This document shows, in pieces, positions 1 through 4,990 of a stretch of DNA of 10,379 nucleotides (position 1 is its first letter; the number at the start of each line of letters is the position of its first letter). The translations under genes were made by a program, and so were the position numbers. The notes below the pieces were generated by a model that worked only from the letters and a program-made list of their open reading frames with translations, had not been told where the DNA came from and did no database searches. Source of the DNA: Methanosarcinales archaeon (GTDB lineage Archaea; Halobacteriota; Methanosarcinia; Methanotrichales; Methanotrichaceae); contig JAAEEW010000135.1 of the NCBI GenBank assembly GCA_013415595.1, positions 1 through 10,379 on the forward strand. The letters are read 5' to 3'.

Positions 1-69
1 CACTCCGAATCTGGTCACTGCCCGTCACCCCTGGAGAGGAGGATGAGGGGCAGGCCGGAAGAGAGAAGC

Positions 70-77
70 CTTAAAGC
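70..77 (+). promoter_or_regulatory. Possible TATA box of the box C/D sRNA
   Basis: CTTAAAGC is the only A/T-rich TATA-like stretch in the first 100 bases. Its centre lies about 28 nt before the first base of the sRNA terminal stem at 102, the distance expected between an archaeal TATA box and its start site. The match to a consensus TATA box is weak, and many archaeal C/D RNAs are processed from longer transcripts, so this is tentative. Nothing else is recognised in positions 1-100. Confidence 0.35.
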
Positions 78-101
78 AAAAGGGCCAGAGGAGGAAGCAG
101 A

Positions 102-159
102 GCGCCGATGATGAGCCATACGACCTGAAGAGTGATGAGCCCTATGAGTGCTGAGGCGC
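102..159 (+). ncRNA. Box C/D guide sRNA (2'-O-methylation guide)
   Basis: All elements of a classic archaeal box C/D sRNA are present, in order and with normal spacing. A 5' stem GCGCC (102-106) pairs perfectly with GGCGC (155-159). Between them lie box C AUGAUGA (108-114), a 10-nt guide (115-124), box D' CUGA (125-128), a 3-nt loop, box C' GUGAUGA (132-138), a 12-nt guide (139-150) and box D CUGA (151-154). The total of about 58 nt is typical. Such RNAs bind L7Ae, Nop5 and fibrillarin and direct methylation of the target base paired to the fifth guide base before D or D'. The D guide predicts the target CACUCAUAGGGC with the methylated C fifth, which fits C34 of elongator tRNA-Met(CAU); that is the job known for Pyrococcus sR49 and Haloferax sR-tMet. 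The D' guide predicts GUCGUAUGGC, which I cannot place. The RNA family call is strong; the target is inferred. Confidence 0.9.
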
Positions 160-191
160 ATCGTATTTAACGCAGGGGAAGGCAGCCTGAT

Positions 192-207
192 CAAAAAAAT
201 TAATTTT
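192..207. terminator. Bidirectional oligo-T terminator region
   Basis: An A7 run (193-199) followed by TTAA and T5 (203-207) gives U-rich 3' ends on both strands. On the minus strand the T7 run directly follows the TAA stop of the 106-aa gene. On the plus strand the T5 run lies about 45 nt after the sRNA. Archaeal transcription commonly stops at such U tracts, and the two transcripts converge here. Confidence 0.55.
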
Positions 208-520
208 TGCCAGGGGAGGGGATGTGCTGCCTGGCCCATTCGTCTATGTGGTCTATTAGGTTCAACTCCACGATCTTCTTCACATCGGATAGCATGACGG
301 CCACATCACCCAGGGGAAATCGCCTGGTCCGACCTTCCTGGTCTACCACCTTGATCTCCTCTCCCGGGGACTTGCCGTCCAACTCCTTGAGCATCGAAGC
401 CAGCTTTGATCGCGAGCCTTTCAGATAGTTCACCGAGTAGTCTCCCACCGGCTTTCTATCCCCGAGGTTCTTGTTTACCTCTTTAATGGACCAACACATG
501 GTTGCGATGTCCCTGTACAT
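200..520 (-). CDS. Conserved-looking hypothetical protein, 106 aa
   Basis: I do not recognise the family and assign no function. The protein is small, soluble and rich in charged residues, with no signal peptide, membrane segment or Cys/His metal cluster. Residues about 28-58 are basic and probably helical (KGSRSKLASMLKEL); a short beta-like stretch follows (EEIKVVDQEGRTRRFPL), then a helix up to WARQH and a short Pro/Gly tail. I chose the ATG at 520 because GGTGGTG lies 7 nt upstream as a good ribosome site and the TATA box at 553-560 predicts a transcript start near 530. The longer form from ATG 547 would start before that. A later Met at 499 is possible. The gene follows tRNA-Trp on the same strand, converges with the box C/D sRNA, and ends at an oligo-T tract. 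Promoter, ribosome site and terminator together support a real gene. Confidence 0.7.
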   Translation of the reverse strand: MYRDIATMCWSIKEVNKNLGDRKPVGDYSVNYLKGSRSKLASMLKELDGKSPGEEIKVVDQEGRTRRFPLGDVAVMLSDVKKIVELNLIDHIDEWARQHIPSPGKN

Positions 521-552
521 TTTACTGCACCACCAGACAGATATCATGAAGA

Positions 553-560
553 ATATTTAA
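553..560 (-). promoter_or_regulatory. TATA box of the 106-aa gene
   Basis: Read on the minus strand the element is TTAAATAT, in an A/T-rich patch between the 3' end of tRNA-Trp and the 106-aa gene. Its centre is 36 nt before the ATG at 520, predicting a start site near 530 and a very short leader. The small gene is therefore probably transcribed separately from the tRNAs. Confidence 0.55.
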
Positions 561-571
561 TACTCGCGGAC

Positions 572-576
572 AAAAA
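572..576 (-). terminator. T5 terminator after tRNA-Trp
   Basis: On the minus strand TTTTT follows the tRNA-Trp discriminator base by 2 nt. A short oligo-T run immediately after a tRNA is a normal archaeal stop signal. It closes the tRNA-Lys/tRNA-Trp unit. Confidence 0.5.
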
Positions 577-578
577 GG

Positions 579-765
579 TGGGGCTGGTGCGATTCGAACG
601 CACGATCGACGGGTCTCTCCGATACTGAGGGAGAACCGTGTTCTACCTTTCAGTGCTCCAACGGATCATCAACGGCCTCCCCGTCGAGAGGCCTCAGCAG
701 ACCCGTTGCTCATCATCAAATATACCGCTGGAGCCCGTCGCCCTACCTGGCTAGGCCACAGCCCC
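579..765 (-). tRNA. tRNA-Trp (CCA), intron-containing
   Basis: Exon 1 is 728-765 and exon 2 is 579-614; spliced, they give a 74-nt cloverleaf. Acceptor GGGGCUG pairs with CAGCCCC, with discriminator A (579). The D stem is GCCU/GGGC, the anticodon stem ACGGG/CCCGU, and the T stem GUGCG/CGCAC around UUCGAAU. The anticodon loop is CUCCAGA, with anticodon CCA at 729-731 decoding UGG. The intron (615-727, 113 nt) sits in the standard 37/38 position. Its ends form a canonical bulge-helix-bulge: CUCC (32-35) pairs with GGAG, flanked by 3-nt bulges AG^C and AG^A, with an inner helix GGUAU/GUAUC. This is the substrate of the archaeal splicing endonuclease. CCA is not encoded (ACCT follows). The gene lies 6 nt after tRNA-Lys and is probably co-transcribed with it. 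Confidence 0.96.
615..727 (-). ncRNA. tRNA-Trp intron acting as box C/D guide RNA
   Basis: Read on the minus strand the intron contains box C AUGAUGA (710-716), a 12-nt guide (698-709), box D' CUGA (694-697), an 8-bp hairpin capped by GACG (674-693), box C' UGAUGA (666-671), a second 12-nt guide (654-665) and box D CUGA (650-653). By the N+5 rule the D guide places its fifth base against C34 (731), and the D' guide places its fifth base against C39 (613). Both guides therefore target the tRNA from which the intron is cut. This matches the known euryarchaeal pre-tRNA-Trp system of Haloferax, where residues 34 and 39 are methylated; there residue 39 is U, here it is C. Confidence 0.93.
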
Positions 766-771
766 TTGTAG

Positions 772-845
772 CGGGCCGAGAGGGATTTGAACCCCCGACC
801 TAAAGGTTAAGAGCCTTTCGCTCTGCCTGACTAAGCTACCGGCCC
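772..845 (-). tRNA. tRNA-Lys (CUU)
   Basis: This is a complete 74-nt cloverleaf without intron. Acceptor GGGCCGG pairs with UCGGCCC (one G-U), with discriminator G. The D stem is GCUU/GAGC with GG in the loop, the anticodon stem AAAGG/CCUUU, and the loop CUCUUAA with anticodon CUU at 809-811, decoding AAG. The T stem is GGGGG/CCCUC around UUCAAAU. CCA is not encoded. It is the first gene of a two-tRNA unit with tRNA-Trp. As an ANN-decoding tRNA with A37 it should receive t6A37 from the KEOPS pathway that includes Kae1. Confidence 0.97.
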
Positions 846-866
846 GGGCCGTACTATGCAGATGCC

Positions 867-874
867 ATTAATAA
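867..874 (-). promoter_or_regulatory. TATA box of the tRNA-Lys/tRNA-Trp unit
   Basis: The minus strand reads TTATTAAT, centred about 25 nt before the first base of tRNA-Lys at 845. This matches the archaeal TATA-to-start distance. A second A/T element, AAATAAATG (892-900), lies about 50 nt upstream and would give a leader of about 20 nt. The nearer one is preferred. Confidence 0.55.
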
Positions 875-906
875 GTGTTTCGGGTGCTTCGCATTTATTT
901 GAGGTT

Positions 907-934
907 CTGAAGGGAGGGGGTGCCTCGCCTTCAG
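907..934 (-). terminator. Stable hairpin at the 3' end of glnA
   Basis: CTGAAGG (907-913) and CCTTCAG (928-934) are perfect inverted repeats. They extend inward through GAGG/CCTC with a single bulged base, giving about 11 pairs around a 5-nt loop. The hairpin includes the glnA stop codon. It lacks a strong following T tract on the minus strand, so it may protect or define the mRNA 3' end rather than act as a simple terminator. Confidence 0.45.
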
Positions 935-2256
935 ATGATGTTGATGTAGCGCTCCACTTCCCAGGGGTGGACGGTGTTGTTGTAGAGGTCCCATTCCATC
1001 CGCCCCAGACGGAGCAGGTTGCTGGTTATGTGCTCGCCCAGCGCCTCACAGATGACCTTGTCCTTCTCCAGGTAGTTCAGGGCCTCCTTCAGGTTCTCGG
1101 GCAGCAGCTTGATGCCCCTGGCCTCCCGCTCTGCGGGGGTCATCTCGTAGACGTTTCGGTCTATGGGATCGCCGGGGTCGATGCCGTTTCTTATGCCGTC
1201 CAGTCCGGCAGCCAGCACGGCGGTGAAGGTCAGGTAGGGGTTGCAGGAGGGGTCAGGCGACCGGAACTCTATGCGAGTGGAGAGGCCCCGGGCGTCGGGT
1301 ATCCTGACCAGGGAGGAGCGGTTGGGGCCGGACCAGCTGATGTACACCGGAGCCTCGAAGCCGGGGACCAGGCGCTTGTAGGAGTTGACCAGGGGGTTGG
1401 CCACCGCGGTGATGGCGCAGGCGTGCTCCAGGACGCCGCCGATGAAGAACCTGGCCAGGTCGCTGATCTGCATGGGCTTCTGGGGATCGTAGAAGGCGTT
1501 CTCCTGGCCCCGGAACAGGGAGACGTTGGTGTGCATGCCCGAGCCTGCCTCGCCGAACTTGGGCTTGGGCATGAAAGTGGCGCACAGCCCATTCTTCATG
1601 GCGATGGTCTTGGTCACGTAGCGGAAGGTCACCACCCGGTCGGCGTTGGTGATGGCCTCGTCATAGGTGAAGTCGATCTCGTGCTGTCCCCGGGCCACCT
1701 CGTGGTGAGAGGCCTCGATGACGAAGCCCATGGAGGTGAGGGCCAGGACGATCTCCCGGCGGACGTCCTCGGCCAGGTCCACGGGACCCAGATCGAAGTA
1801 GCCGCCGAAATCCTGGGGAACGGTGGTGGCCTTGCCGTCTTCCATCCTGAACAGGAAGAACTCCAGCTCCGGGCCCACGTTCATGTTGAATCCCATCTCG
1901 TTGGCCCGACTGACCGCCTTCTTCAGAGCGTAGCGGGGGTCGCCCTCGAAGGGCCGGCCGCTGGGAAGGTACACGTCGCAGATGAACCGTCCCACGTTGG
2001 CGTTTTCCTTGGCCTTCCAGGGAAGGAGGGCGAATGTGGAAAGATCGGGACGCAGCACCATGTCCGACTCCTGAATCCTGGCAAATCCCTCGATGGAGGA
2101 CCCATCGAAGGAAATGCCGCTCTTCAGGGCTTTTCCCAGTTGAGCCACGGGGAGGGCCACGTTCTTGACGATCCCCTGAATATCGGTGAATTGTAATCTG
2201 ACGAATTCGACGTTCTTGTCACGGATGAAATCGAGCAGCCTCTCCTTAGAGTACAT
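931..2256 (-). CDS. glnA: Glutamine synthetase, type I (GSI-alpha)
   Basis: Catalyses ATP-dependent formation of glutamine from glutamate and ammonia in the cytoplasm, the main ammonia-assimilation step. The 441-aa length is normal for GSI-alpha. Visible signatures are DGSSIEGFARIQESD (51-65), the metal/glutamate motif GPELEFFLF (128-136) with E130 and E132, GQHEIDF near 183, GSGMHTNVSLF, the flap motif SYKRLVPGFEAP, and RIEFRSPDPSCNPY. The C-terminal NVYEMTPAER region resembles Bacillus GlnA and lacks the adenylylation tyrosine loop of GSI-beta. R60 matches the arginine used for glutamine feedback in GSI-alpha. The ATG at 2256 aligns with the family N-terminus (MYSKERLLDFIRDKNVEFVR) and has AGGTAAGGTG just upstream. 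A 42-residue extension from 2382 would start within the promoter area and has no family counterpart. The gene diverges from purD, and the tRNA unit lies downstream on the same strand. Confidence 0.96.
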   Translation of the reverse strand: MYSKERLLDFIRDKNVEFVRLQFTDIQGIVKNVALPVAQLGKALKSGISFDGSSIEGFARIQESDMVLRPDLSTFALLPWKAKENANVGRFICDVYLPSGRPFEGDPRYALKKAVSRANEMGFNMNVGPELEFFLFRMEDGKATTVPQDFGGYFDLGPVDLAEDVRREIVLALTSMGFVIEASHHEVARGQHEIDFTYDEAITNADRVVTFRYVTKTIAMKNGLCATFMPKPKFGEAGSGMHTNVSLFRGQENAFYDPQKPMQISDLARFFIGGVLEHACAITAVANPLVNSYKRLVPGFEAPVYISWSGPNRSSLVRIPDARGLSTRIEFRSPDPSCNPYLTFTAVLAAGLDGIRNGIDPGDPIDRNVYEMTPAEREARGIKLLPENLKEALNYLEKDKVICEALGEHITSNLLRLGRMEWDLYNNTVHPWEVERYINII

Positions 2257-2332
2257 GATGCACCTTACCTCTGGGTCTTTATTCAGCAGCCTCTTTAACT
2301 TCCAGTTCAAATAGCTAATCCTGTGCCTCGAG

Positions 2333-2348
2333 GGCCGGAATTCTGGCC
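2333..2348. promoter_or_regulatory. Imperfect palindrome at the predicted glnA start site
   Basis: A 16-bp palindrome, GGCCGGAATTCTGGCC, has one mismatched pair out of eight. Its centre (2340/2341) is 28 bp from the TATA centre on the glnA side, where the glnA transcript should begin. A bound dimer there would block glnA. It does not match the NrpR operators I know from methanogens (GGAA-N6-TTCC or GGTA-N6-TACC), so the regulator, if any, is unknown. Confidence 0.35.
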
Positions 2349-2363
2349 GGCAAGGGGGTGCAT

Positions 2364-2373
2364 CTTTAAATAT
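2364..2373. promoter_or_regulatory. Shared palindromic TATA element of glnA and purD
   Basis: CTTTAAATAT reads TTTAAATA on the plus strand and TATTTAAA on the minus strand, and it is the clearest TATA box between the two divergent genes. On the plus strand it predicts a purD start near 2395, giving a leader of about 20 nt that contains AGGTG. On the minus strand it predicts a glnA start near 2341 and a leader of about 85 nt. Weaker A/T patches nearer glnA cannot be excluded as additional promoters. Confidence 0.6.
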
Positions 2374-2414
2374 GCTTACCACCGAGCCCTTCCTCTGAGC
2401 AGGTGTGAGATTAC

Positions 2415-3839
2415 ATGTCGGGCGCCAAGATTTTAGTGGTAGATGCTGGCGGCAGGGGCAATGCCATAGCCCACGCCTTCGCCAGGAGCGATCAGGTGGC
2501 AGAGGTCTACGTCGCTCCCGGAAACGCCGGAAGCACCATGATGGAGAAGTGCCGGCTGGCCCAGGACGGCCAGAGAGCCCTGAAGGACATTCCCGAGCTG
2601 CTGGAGTTTGCCAGGGAAAAGGAGATCGACCTCACCTTCGTCGGCCCGGAGGGCTACCTCTCCGACGGCATGGTCAACGTCTTCCAGGAGGCCGGCCAGA
2701 GGATAGTGGGGCCGCGAAGCGAGGCGGCCATTCTGGAGGGCTCGAAGTGCCGGACAAAGGATTTCTTGAAGGAGATCGGGGTGCCCGTACCTCCACACCA
2801 GAACTTCGATGACCCGGAGAAGGCCCGGATCTACGTGAACCGATTCTACGACGAGAATCCTTCCCAGAACCTGGTCATAAAGGCCGACGGACTGGCCGCA
2901 GGCAAGGGGTCGGTGGTCTGCTCCTCCCGGGAGGAGGCCCTCTCCACCGTGGAGCGGATCATGGTCAGCCCCCGCATATTCGGATCGGCCGGGGACCGGA
3001 TCGACGTGGAGACCCGGCTGCACGGGCGGGAGCTGATGTTCTTTGCCGTCACCGACGGAAAGACCATCCTCCCCCTGGAGTCGGCCATGGACTACAAGAA
3101 TGCCTTCGCCTCGGACGAGGAGGTGGCCGTCCGCCTGTTCAACAGGCTGTCCGGGAACCCCAACCTGGACAACAACCCCAACACCGGGGGCATGGGCGGG
3201 TTCTCCCCCCACCCCTGGCTGGATCAGGAGCTGACGGACAGGATCATGGAGCAGATCGCCAGGCCCACCATCCAGGGGCTGAGGGAGCGGGGGATCGAGT
3301 ACACCGGGTTCATCTACTTCGGGCTGATGATCGTGGGCCAGGAGAAGGACCCTTACGTCCTGGAGATCAACGTCCGGCTGGGGGACCCGGAGGCAGAGGT
3401 GATCCTGCCCCGTCTGCAGACCGACATGTACGCCCTCTCCCAGGCCCTGCTGGACGGGACCCTGGACCAGGTCCGCCTCTCCTGGAGCAATGAGAGCTGT
3501 CTATGCATCTGCGCGGTCAGCGGCCGGGTGGTCAAGTCCCTCTCCAGCAGCGTGGGAGACGAGGAGCGCCCCGGCTATCCGGGAGCCCACTACACCAACA
3601 TGCCCATCCGGGGCTTGAAGAAGGTGGACAGAGACGTGCTGGTCTACCACAACGGCACGGCCTATGGCACCGACTCCGCCGGCAGGAAGCAGCTGTTCAC
3701 CACCGGCGGCCGGGTGCTCACTCTGGTGGGACGGGGAGAGGACCTGGCCATAGCCCGGGAGAAGGCCTACGACAACATCAAGCGCATCCGGTTCAACGGC
3801 ATGCGCTACAGAAAGGATATCGGCCAGGGTTACATCTGA
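2415..3839 (+). CDS. purD: Phosphoribosylamine-glycine ligase (GAR synthetase), divergent
   Basis: An ATP-grasp ligase that joins glycine to phosphoribosylamine in the second step of purine synthesis. The 474-aa protein aligns in order with bacterial PurD: an N-terminal nucleotide-like fold (APGNAG at 35-40), FVGPEGYLSDG, ILEGSK with TKDFL, the ATP-binding VIKADGLAAGKG, the NTGGMGGFSPHP loop, LEINVRLGDPEAEVILPRL, and a C-terminal GGRVL and YRKDIG end. Two deviations stand out. The normally strict GGREHA motif is GGRGNA (12-17). The DHKR block is MDYKNAF, followed by about 15 extra residues before NTGGMG. The start is supported by AGGTG 9 nt before the ATG. It diverges from glnA, and kae1 follows after 113 nt without a clear promoter, so the two may be co-transcribed. 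The family is secure; the altered motifs leave room for a PurD paralogue with changed specificity. Confidence 0.88.
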   Translation: MSGAKILVVDAGGRGNAIAHAFARSDQVAEVYVAPGNAGSTMMEKCRLAQDGQRALKDIPELLEFAREKEIDLTFVGPEGYLSDGMVNVFQEAGQRIVGPRSEAAILEGSKCRTKDFLKEIGVPVPPHQNFDDPEKARIYVNRFYDENPSQNLVIKADGLAAGKGSVVCSSREEALSTVERIMVSPRIFGSAGDRIDVETRLHGRELMFFAVTDGKTILPLESAMDYKNAFASDEEVAVRLFNRLSGNPNLDNNPNTGGMGGFSPHPWLDQELTDRIMEQIARPTIQGLRERGIEYTGFIYFGLMIVGQEKDPYVLEINVRLGDPEAEVILPRLQTDMYALSQALLDGTLDQVRLSWSNESCLCICAVSGRVVKSLSSSVGDEERPGYPGAHYTNMPIRGLKKVDRDVLVYHNGTAYGTDSAGRKQLFTTGGRVLTLVGRGEDLAIAREKAYDNIKRIRFNGMRYRKDIGQGYI

Positions 3840-3857
3840 TATTCACGGAAAACCTAC

Positions 3858-3956
3858 ATGACAGACGGGCGAGAAGGATTTTGCATGACGGCTGAGCTGA
3901 GGGAGAGCATGGCGTTTGGCCCTGGAGCCGAAAGTGCGGGCGGGGATGGGACATGA
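3858..3956 (+). CDS. Possible 32-aa leader ORF before kae1
   Basis: An ATG at 3858, 18 nt after the purD stop, opens a 32-codon frame whose TGA overlaps the kae1 ATG in the arrangement ATGA. A second in-frame ATG at 3885 has AGAAGGA 7 nt upstream, a better ribosome site than any in front of kae1. Translation of this frame could feed ribosomes to kae1 by termination-reinitiation. The peptide (starting MTDGREGFCMTAEL, ending GGDGT) has no recognisable motif, and a frame of this size can arise by chance at this GC content. Confidence 0.25.
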   Translation: MTDGREGFCMTAELRESMAFGPGAESAGGDGT

Positions 3957-4927
3957 TAGTGCTGGGGCTGGAGGGGACCGCCTGGAACCTGAGCGCGGCG
4001 CTGGTGGACGAGAGCCGGGTTCTGGTGGAGAAGAGCTCCACCTACGTCCCGGCCAAAGGGGGGATTCACCCCCGGGAGGCAGCTCAGCATCACGCCGACC
4101 ACATGGCGGAGGTGGTAGGAAACGTCCTGCAGGCGGCCAGGGAGAACGGGTGGCAGATGGACGCCGTGGCCTTCTCCCAGGGGCCGGGGCTGGGGCCCTG
4201 TCTTCGCACCGTGGCCACCGCCGCCCGGGTGCTCTCTTTGCGCTTTGGCATCCCCCTGGTGGGGGTCAATCACTGCATCGCCCACATTGAGGTGGGCAAG
4301 TGGAACACCGGGGCCCGGGACCCGGCGGTCCTGTACGTCAGCGGCGGCAACTCCCAGGTGCTGGCCCTTCGCCAGGGGAGGTACCGCATCTTCGGGGAGA
4401 CCCTGGACATCAGCGTGGGAAACGCCCTGGACAAGTTCGCCCGCTCGGTGGGCCTTCCCCACCCCGGCGGCCCCCGCATCGAGGAGCTGGCCCGCTCTGC
4501 CGGGCAGTACATCCCCCTGCCTTACACGGTGAAGGGCATGGACTTCTCCTTCTCCGGCCTGTCCACCGCCGCCTCGGAGGCAGCCAGGAAGCACGAGCTG
4601 GCCGATGTCTGCTACAGCTTCCAGGAGACGGCCTTCGCCATGCTGGTGGAGGTGACGGAGAGGGCCATGGCCCACGCCGAGAAGAAGGAGGCCATGCTGG
4701 TGGGCGGGGTGGGAGCCAACCGGCGGCTGGGGGAGATGCTGGACATCATGTGCCGGGAGCGGGGAGGGCGGTTCTTCCTGCCGGAGAGGAAGTTCATGGG
4801 GGACAACGGCAGCATGATCGCCTGCACCGGCCTGATCATGCTCAGGGCCGGGGTCACCACCCCCCTTGGCCAGTCCCAGGTGCGGCCGGGATACCGGACG
4901 GACGAGGTGGAGGTGGTCTGGGCCTGA
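3953..4927 (+). CDS. kae1: Kae1, KEOPS tRNA N6-threonylcarbamoyladenosine transferase subunit (unfused)
   Basis: Kae1 is the catalytic subunit of KEOPS. It transfers threonylcarbamoyl from TC-AMP to A37 of ANN-decoding tRNAs, together with Bud32, Cgi121 and Pcc1. The 324-aa protein is a complete ASKHA-fold Kae1: N-terminal MIVLGLEGTA, HPREAAQHHADH (39-50), SQGPGLGPCLR, the metal ligands H107 and H111 in NHCIAH, SGGNSQ (130-135), ALDKFARSVGLPHPGGP, FSFSGL, GGVGANRRL (251-259), and the third metal ligand D284 in FMGDNG. It stops after the family C-terminal block (GYRTDEVEV). In Methanocaldococcus and several other euryarchaea a Bud32 kinase is fused there, but here a stop is followed by noncoding DNA, so Bud32 must be encoded elsewhere. 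No good ribosome site precedes the ATG, and no TATA box lies in the 113-nt gap after purD, suggesting co-transcription and possibly translational coupling. Confidence 0.95.
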   Translation: MIVLGLEGTAWNLSAALVDESRVLVEKSSTYVPAKGGIHPREAAQHHADHMAEVVGNVLQAARENGWQMDAVAFSQGPGLGPCLRTVATAARVLSLRFGIPLVGVNHCIAHIEVGKWNTGARDPAVLYVSGGNSQVLALRQGRYRIFGETLDISVGNALDKFARSVGLPHPGGPRIEELARSAGQYIPLPYTVKGMDFSFSGLSTAASEAARKHELADVCYSFQETAFAMLVEVTERAMAHAEKKEAMLVGGVGANRRLGEMLDIMCRERGGRFFLPERKFMGDNGSMIACTGLIMLRAGVTTPLGQSQVRPGYRTDEVEVVWA

Positions 4928-4990
4928 GAGAAGGCCCTGACACACCTCTGCGATCCGGTCTCGTGCTTTTGTGATGCCTGATCGACCCTG

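Noticed and set aside
856..2196. Long plus-strand open frame of 446 codons opposite glnA
   Set aside because: It is the antisense shadow of a high-GC gene. Its translation is low-complexity and rich in Gly, Val, His and Gln, with no family signature, while glnA on the other strand has every expected motif.
2257..2382. 42-residue N-terminal extension of glnA from ATG 2382
   Set aside because: That start lies upstream of the TATA box and the predicted transcript start. The extension has no counterpart in GSI enzymes, and ATG 2256 has a ribosome site.
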